From Acidiflorens sp963847715 (GTDB lineage: Bacteria > Acidobacteriota > Terriglobia > Terriglobales > Acidobacteriaceae), in contig CAWKAZ010000009.1 in assembly GCA_963847715.1 (NCBI GenBank), positions 434,001 through 498,000 on the forward strand: a stretch of DNA of 64,000 bases, written 5' to 3'. The first letter of the stretch is position 1, and each line of letters opens with the position of its first letter. The position numbers and the translations under genes are program-made. Below are positions 59,764-64,000 of the stretch, piece by piece. The notes under the pieces are model-generated. The model did not search any database. It saw only the letters and a program-made list of their open reading frames with translations, and was not told the origin of the DNA.

Positions 59764-61917
59764 ATGAAGACTATTAAATGGATTTTCGCCTGCCTCCTCT
59801 GTTTGCCGTTGATTGCTTACGCACAGACTAGCGATGACGTCGCTTCGCTCAAGCTCTTGCCAGCGCCGAAGGAGCTTCGTGTCGCCCCAGGCCGGCTCGT
59901 TATCAAACCGTCGACCACAATACTCATCAGTAGGCCTGAAGATCGTGCGGCCGCAGAAACCCTGCAAACGGAAATTCACGAGCGTACTGGACTGAAGCTG
60001 GCGATTGGATCCGTGACTGCAGCGCCGAAGTCAACTGGCCACATTTCACTTGGACGCCTCACGGATCGCGGACTGCGAGCATACCTTGAATCGCAGGGAA
60101 TGAAGGCCGACGACCTTGTAAACGAGGCTCTGGCCAAGCAGGGCTATGCAATCCGCGTGAGCGACTCCGGCGTAATCGTGGCCGGTAGCACGGCGCAGGG
60201 ACTCTTCTATGGGGTACAGACTTTGCGGCAGTTACTCCGCGACGAGGGCGGAAAGGGCACCACCGGCGTTGCCGCGCGGGCAGGAATGCCCGCACCACAC
60301 GAACAGCTTTTCATCCCAGCGGTCACCATTCGCGACTGGCCTAGCATGGAATGGCGCGGTGTTAGCGATGACATCAGTCGCGGTCCTATTCCTACGGTGG
60401 ATTACCTCAAGTACCAGATTCGCACTCTAGCCGAATACAAGATCAACCTCCTCGGATTCAACATGGAGCACGTTTTCGACTTCCAGACGCAGCCGCTGGT
60501 TTCACCGAAAGGATCGGCACTCACTCCGGCGGAGATCAAGGAACTGGTCGAGTATGCCTCGAAGTACTACATCACGCTGCTGCCGGAACAGCAGGCCTTC
60601 GGACATCTGCATCAACTGCTGAAGTACGAAACCTATTCTGAAATTGCTGAGACGCCCCACGGACACGTTCTCACTCCGACCAACCCTAAGACATACGATT
60701 TCATCCGGCAGGTTTATGGCGAAGTTGCTCCGCTGTTTCCAGGACCGTTTTTCCATATCGGATCGGACGAAACCTTTGAGCTTGGTCTTGGGCAAACCAA
60801 ATCGCTCGCTGCCCAGGAGGGACTCGGACGCGTCTATCTCGAACATCTGCAGAAAGTCTTCGAGATCATGCAGCCATATCACAAGCAGCTCATGTTCTGG
60901 GGAGACATTGCGGTCAAGTATCCAGAATTGCTGACCATTCTTCCCAAGGACATGATTGCGGTGCCGTGGGATTACGATCCGAAGCCGAGCTACGAAAGCA
61001 TTATCACGCCCTACACGAACGCTGGACTGCGAGTCGTTGTGGCTCCGGGAACTGGTAACTGGCGGGCCATCTGGCCTAATCTCGATGCAGCCTTCGTCAA
61101 CATCCGCAATTTTGTACGTGATGGCCAGAAGCACCAAGCGTTCGGCGTACTCAACACGATCTGGCACGACGACGGCGAAACGCTCACCGACATGACCTGG
61201 CCCGCGCTCGTTTTCGGAGCAGCAGCCGGATGGCAGCCCGGCGAATCGAGTGTCGAAGACTTCAAGAAGAGCTACGACTGGGCTTTCTACCGCAACCAAG
61301 ATTCGACCTTTAGCGAGGTGGTTGAAGAGCTCGACCTTCCTAATGCTCTTCTGGTCGCCCAGAAGCTAGAGAACGCCAGCAATGAGCTGTTCTGGGCTGA
61401 CCCGTTCAGCAGCGATGGAGAGGCCATGGTCGATCGAGCGCTGCCCACCACGCACGACCTGCGTATGAGTGCCGAACACGCAATCGAATCACTGCAGCAT
61501 AATCAGGCGAAGGCCAAGGTCCACAGGGAAACGCTGGCCGATATGGTCTTCGCGGCGCAGCGACTCGACACGCTCGGGCTAAAAATCCAGTTCACGTCTG
61601 AAATCAGTCACCTCTATTGGGACGCGTATCAGAATCAGACCGACTCGGCGCGCGCGCAGCATGACCTCGACGAGATCGTGGACATAAACGGCCGCTTGCA
61701 AAGCCTGCGCGATGCCATCGCGGAACTCAAGGAGCCCTACACGCAAGCATGGAATCGGGAAAATCACCCGTACTGGCTAGACAACGTCATAGTGCGCTAT
61801 CAAAATCTGGCGGAAGAGGTACAGCAGAAGATCGTGACCGTTCAGGACGCACAACGCCAGTACTGGATTACCAAGACATTGCCAACTCCTGAACAGTTGG
61901 GGTTCTTTCTGAAGTAG
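59764..61917 (+). CDS. GH20 beta-N-acetylhexosaminidase, exported
   Basis: This is a 717-residue secreted enzyme that removes terminal N-acetylglucosamine or N-acetylgalactosamine. A signal peptide (KTIKWIFACLLCLPLIAYAQ) is followed by the GH20 N-terminal domain (about 25-180) and the catalytic barrel from about 195. The catalytic acid and its partner are D335 and E336 in FHIGSDETFELG. A long helical tail follows about residue 520, larger than in small GH20s. The ATG at 59764 gives the signal peptide; the open frame continues upstream into the repeat region. It leads a run with an aminotransferase and a glycosylasparaginase. Confidence 0.9.
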   Translation: MKTIKWIFACLLCLPLIAYAQTSDDVASLKLLPAPKELRVAPGRLVIKPSTTILISRPEDRAAAETLQTEIHERTGLKLAIGSVTAAPKSTGHISLGRLTDRGLRAYLESQGMKADDLVNEALAKQGYAIRVSDSGVIVAGSTAQGLFYGVQTLRQLLRDEGGKGTTGVAARAGMPAPHEQLFIPAVTIRDWPSMEWRGVSDDISRGPIPTVDYLKYQIRTLAEYKINLLGFNMEHVFDFQTQPLVSPKGSALTPAEIKELVEYASKYYITLLPEQQAFGHLHQLLKYETYSEIAETPHGHVLTPTNPKTYDFIRQVYGEVAPLFPGPFFHIGSDETFELGLGQTKSLAAQEGLGRVYLEHLQKVFEIMQPYHKQLMFWGDIAVKYPELLTILPKDMIAVPWDYDPKPSYESIITPYTNAGLRVVVAPGTGNWRAIWPNLDAAFVNIRNFVRDGQKHQAFGVLNTIWHDDGETLTDMTWPALVFGAAAGWQPGESSVEDFKKSYDWAFYRNQDSTFSEVVEELDLPNALLVAQKLENASNELFWADPFSSDGEAMVDRALPTTHDLRMSAEHAIESLQHNQAKAKVHRETLADMVFAAQRLDTLGLKIQFTSEISHLYWDAYQNQTDSARAQHDLDEIVDINGRLQSLRDAIAELKEPYTQAWNRENHPYWLDNVIVRYQNLAEEVQQKIVTVQDAQRQYWITKTLPTPEQLGFFLK

Positions 61918-61937
61918 AGTTTTGGCCCCGCGCAATC

Positions 61938-63107
61938 ATGTTCTCCCAACGTACAAACTGGCGGCACACTCCGAACGCGCTCACACGCGCGATCGAGGAA
62001 GCGCGGGCATCCGGTGGGAAAATCCTCGACCTGACGATCTCGAATCCAACCGAAGCTGGTGTGCGGCCGGACGCGGAAGCCGTACTCGCGGCACTGGCGA
62101 ATCCAGAGATGATGCGCTACGATCCCCAGCCCCGCGGTCTGCTCACGGCGAGACAGGCAGTGTGCCACTACTATCGCGAGTCGCATGAGGTCTTCGACCT
62201 TGATCCCGGCCAGTTGATTCTGACGACCAGTACGAGTGAAGCGTATACATATGTATTCCGTCTGCTATGTAATCCCGGTGACGAGGTTCTAGTTCCGAAA
62301 CCAAGTTATCCGCTGTTCGAGTTTCTGGCGGAACTTGCCGACGTGAAGCTGGTTCCGTATCCATTGCTCTACGATCACGGCTGGCAGATTGACTTCGATT
62401 CGCTTTACAAGGCAGCCACGGCGAGGTCACGGGCCGTAATCCTAGTTCATCCCAATAACCCCACGGGATCCTACATCGCCTCGACAGAAACATTGGCGCT
62501 TAACGCATTCTGTAGCGACTACAATCTGGCTCTGATTGTGGACGAAGTGTTTCTCGATTATGCACACGACGGAGCGCCGCGCAGCAGTTTCGTGACGAAC
62601 TCTGATGCGCTGACATTTACGCTCAGCGGTGTTTCCAAGGTTTCGGCCCTCCCTCAGATGAAACTTGCTTGGGTAGTGGCGAGCGGTCCGAAAACAGCGC
62701 TCGCGGAAGCAAGCGCGCGCCTCGAAATCATTGCCGACACCTACCTCTCCATGAACGCGCCAATTCAACTTGCGGCACCGATGCTGCTTGAGCAGCGCAA
62801 ACAGATTCAGCCGGTGCTGTTGGATCGTTTGCGGGTGAACCTTGCGGCGCTCGATGCCCTACTCATGGGTTTTCCATCGTGCCGACGTTTGCAGGTTGAA
62901 GGTGGATGGTACGTAGTGCTGCGTGTGCCAGTACGCGGAACGGATGAAGACCTCGCGATCGATCTTCTGCGCAAAGTGAGCGTGCTCGTGCATCCCGGGC
63001 ACTTCTACGATTTTCCGGGCGACGGACACCTCGTGCTGAGCCTCATCGCCGAGCCGGTGGCCTTTCGAGAAGGGGTCGCGCGCGTGCTGCAGGTCGTAGG
63101 CGTGTAA
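61938..63107 (+). CDS. Class I/II PLP-dependent aminotransferase
   Basis: This is a 389-residue fold-type I aminotransferase. LDLTISNPTEAGVRPD is the N-terminal substrate region. LVHPNNPTGSYI, LIVDEVFLDYAHDGA and the PLP lysine K234 in SGVSKVSALPQMKLAW are clear, with no membrane segment or signal. It resembles the aspartate/alanine-type enzymes, but the amino donor is not certain. It begins 21 nt after the GH20 stop and is followed by a glycosylasparaginase. That enzyme would yield aspartate, so aspartate transamination is a reasonable guess. Confidence 0.88.
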   Translation: MFSQRTNWRHTPNALTRAIEEARASGGKILDLTISNPTEAGVRPDAEAVLAALANPEMMRYDPQPRGLLTARQAVCHYYRESHEVFDLDPGQLILTTSTSEAYTYVFRLLCNPGDEVLVPKPSYPLFEFLAELADVKLVPYPLLYDHGWQIDFDSLYKAATARSRAVILVHPNNPTGSYIASTETLALNAFCSDYNLALIVDEVFLDYAHDGAPRSSFVTNSDALTFTLSGVSKVSALPQMKLAWVVASGPKTALAEASARLEIIADTYLSMNAPIQLAAPMLLEQRKQIQPVLLDRLRVNLAALDALLMGFPSCRRLQVEGGWYVVLRVPVRGTDEDLAIDLLRKVSVLVHPGHFYDFPGDGHLVLSLIAEPVAFREGVARVLQVVGV

Positions 63108-63164
63108 GTCCCGTCCGCGGCTGTCGTGGTATTCTTCTGGCCGCTTCCAGAAATCGGAGAACTC

Positions 63165-64000
63165 ATGTCGATAAGCCGTCGCGAATTCATAGGCTCTGCC
63201 ATCGCTGCATCGGCAGCCACCGGCCTGCATGCGGATGAAAAATCAAAAGGCGACACTTCGCCACCAGCGGCTCACTTTGGTTCTGGCAAGCGTCCGGTCA
63301 TCATCTGTGCTCACAATGGCCTTAACTATCTCGACGATGCGTTCGCGTTCCTGAAGGGTGGGGGCGATACGCTGGATGCAGCAATCCGCGTGGTAAAGGG
63401 CCCTGAAGACGATCCTAAAGACGATAGCGTCGGACTGGGAGGCATCCCGAACGAAGAGGGAGTTGTAGAGCTTGACGCGTGTTGCATGCACGGCCCGACG
63501 CGACGCGCCGGATCGGTTGGTGGCGTGCGGAACATCAAGAATGTTGCCTCGGTGGCAAAAGCTGTGATGGAGCACACAGGGCACGTCATGCTGGTAGGCG
63601 AAGGCGCGGAACGATTCGCAGTCGCAATGGGTTTCCCACGGGAAAATCTTCTCACTGAACGGTCGCGCAAAATCTGGCTGCTCTGGAAGGAATATCACTC
63701 GACCGACGATTGGTGGGGTCCGGGAATTGCGGACCCACAGTGGAAGGCGCCAACTCTGCCGTCACATTCTGAGCGTTGGGAAGAACGTATTCACCGTCTC
63801 GCCCAGAGCGCCGCAAAGCTTGGGATCGAGCCCGAATTCCAGCGGGCCGCCCTCCGGCGCGTTCTGTCCCCGCCGACGGGCACCATTCACTGTTCGACGT
63901 TGAACGACAAGGGAGAGATGTCTGGCGTCACAACCACGAGCGGTCTAGCCTTCAAGCTCCCAGGACGCTGCGGCGATTCGCCGATCATTGGCGCGGGGTG
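63165..64000 (+). CDS. N4-(beta-N-acetylglucosaminyl)-L-asparaginase, partial (3' end off window)
   Basis: This Ntn-hydrolase cleaves the bond between asparagine and GlcNAc in N-glycan stubs. An export signal of twin-arginine appearance, SRREFIGSAIAASAATGLHA, is followed by GGDTLDAAI, EEGVVELDACCMHGPTRRAGSVGGVRNIKNVASVAKAVMEHTGHVMLVGEGAERFA and the nucleophile T240 in PPTGTIHC, after which the chain should self-cleave. SGVTTTSGLAFKLPGRCGDSPIIGAG follows, and the window then ends at about 278 residues. It lies 57 nt after the aminotransferase gene, and the GH20 gene is upstream. Confidence 0.92.
   Translation, partial: MSISRREFIGSAIAASAATGLHADEKSKGDTSPPAAHFGSGKRPVIICAHNGLNYLDDAFAFLKGGGDTLDAAIRVVKGPEDDPKDDSVGLGGIPNEEGVVELDACCMHGPTRRAGSVGGVRNIKNVASVAKAVMEHTGHVMLVGEGAERFAVAMGFPRENLLTERSRKIWLLWKEYHSTDDWWGPGIADPQWKAPTLPSHSERWEERIHRLAQSAAKLGIEPEFQRAALRRVLSPPTGTIHCSTLNDKGEMSGVTTTSGLAFKLPGRCGDSPIIGAG

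Noticed and set aside
1..64000. CRISPR arrays, tRNA or rRNA genes
   Set aside because: No regularly spaced repeats, cloverleaf with a T-loop GTTCGA pattern, or rRNA sequence was recognised by eye. A tRNAscan/barrnap run would be decisive.

Overview
The window reads as a chromosomal segment from a GC-rich (about 60% by eye) Gram-negative-type bacterium, most likely an Acidobacteriota (Terriglobia-like). This placement is inference. It rests on an Omp85/TamB outer-membrane assembly operon, a PEP-CTERM protein, an ECF sigma / zf-HC2 / DUF4097 relay, a receiver-PilZ-PilZ protein, a HAF-repeat protein, many glycoside and peptide hydrolases, and dispersed AAAGACC-type intergenic repeats. No rRNA, tRNA, CRISPR array, phage or plasmid module was seen. 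Many genes start with TTG or GTG, and several are joined by TTGA, GTGA, ATGA or TGATG stop-start overlaps.

Layout. 1-3.3 kb: sdhC-sdhA-sdhB on the minus strand, with sdhB cut by the window edge. 3.3-4.7 kb: an IS1202/ISNCY-like insertion sequence with a 16-19 bp target duplication, placed directly upstream of the predicted sdh promoter. 4.8-9.6 kb: rdgB coupled to a large GT-C-like membrane protein, a receiver-PilZ-PilZ protein with a coiled-coil mini-protein, and a PEP-CTERM protein. 9.6-10.2 kb: a gene-free stretch with nested hairpins and an intrinsic terminator, a possible small RNA. 10.2-15.3 kb: Gfo/Idh/MocA oxidoreductase, purine permease, threonine dehydratase-like enzyme and RNase J. 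15.4-18 kb: EcsC, HAF-repeat protein and an AbrB/PIN toxin-antitoxin pair with a leaderless-looking promoter. 18-23.5 kb: the diaminopimelate/lysine genes asd-lysC-dapB-dapA-dapD, in which DapA carries an unusual Cys-rich tail.

23.5-32 kb: AI-2E-type exporter, exported proteins, shikimate kinase, DUF4097 protein, anti-sigma factor, ECF sigma factor, MFS transporter and a ThiF/MoeB-like E1 enzyme. 32-40 kb: a three-gene operon of an Omp85/TamA-like barrel, a SurA-N-type chaperone and TamB. 40-48 kb: DHH phosphoesterase, DUF2127 protein, acyltransferase, S9 peptidase and GH15 glucoamylase.

48-59.4 kb is a phosphate and polyphosphate island: pstS, a frameshifted porin, ppk1, sixA, ppx (opposite strand), then pstC-pstA-pstB-phoU. 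Pho-box-like repeats of the same design lie upstream of pstS and of pstC. Together these genes would take up phosphate, store it as polyphosphate and release it again. 59.7-64 kb: GH20 hexosaminidase, a PLP aminotransferase and a glycosylasparaginase cut by the right edge, a set that fits breakdown of N-linked glycan stubs.

The most interesting items are the DapA fusion, the two copies of a dispersed structured repeat, the candidate RNA near 10 kb, the chaperone embedded in the tam operon, the porin frameshift, and the IS that abuts the sdh promoter.
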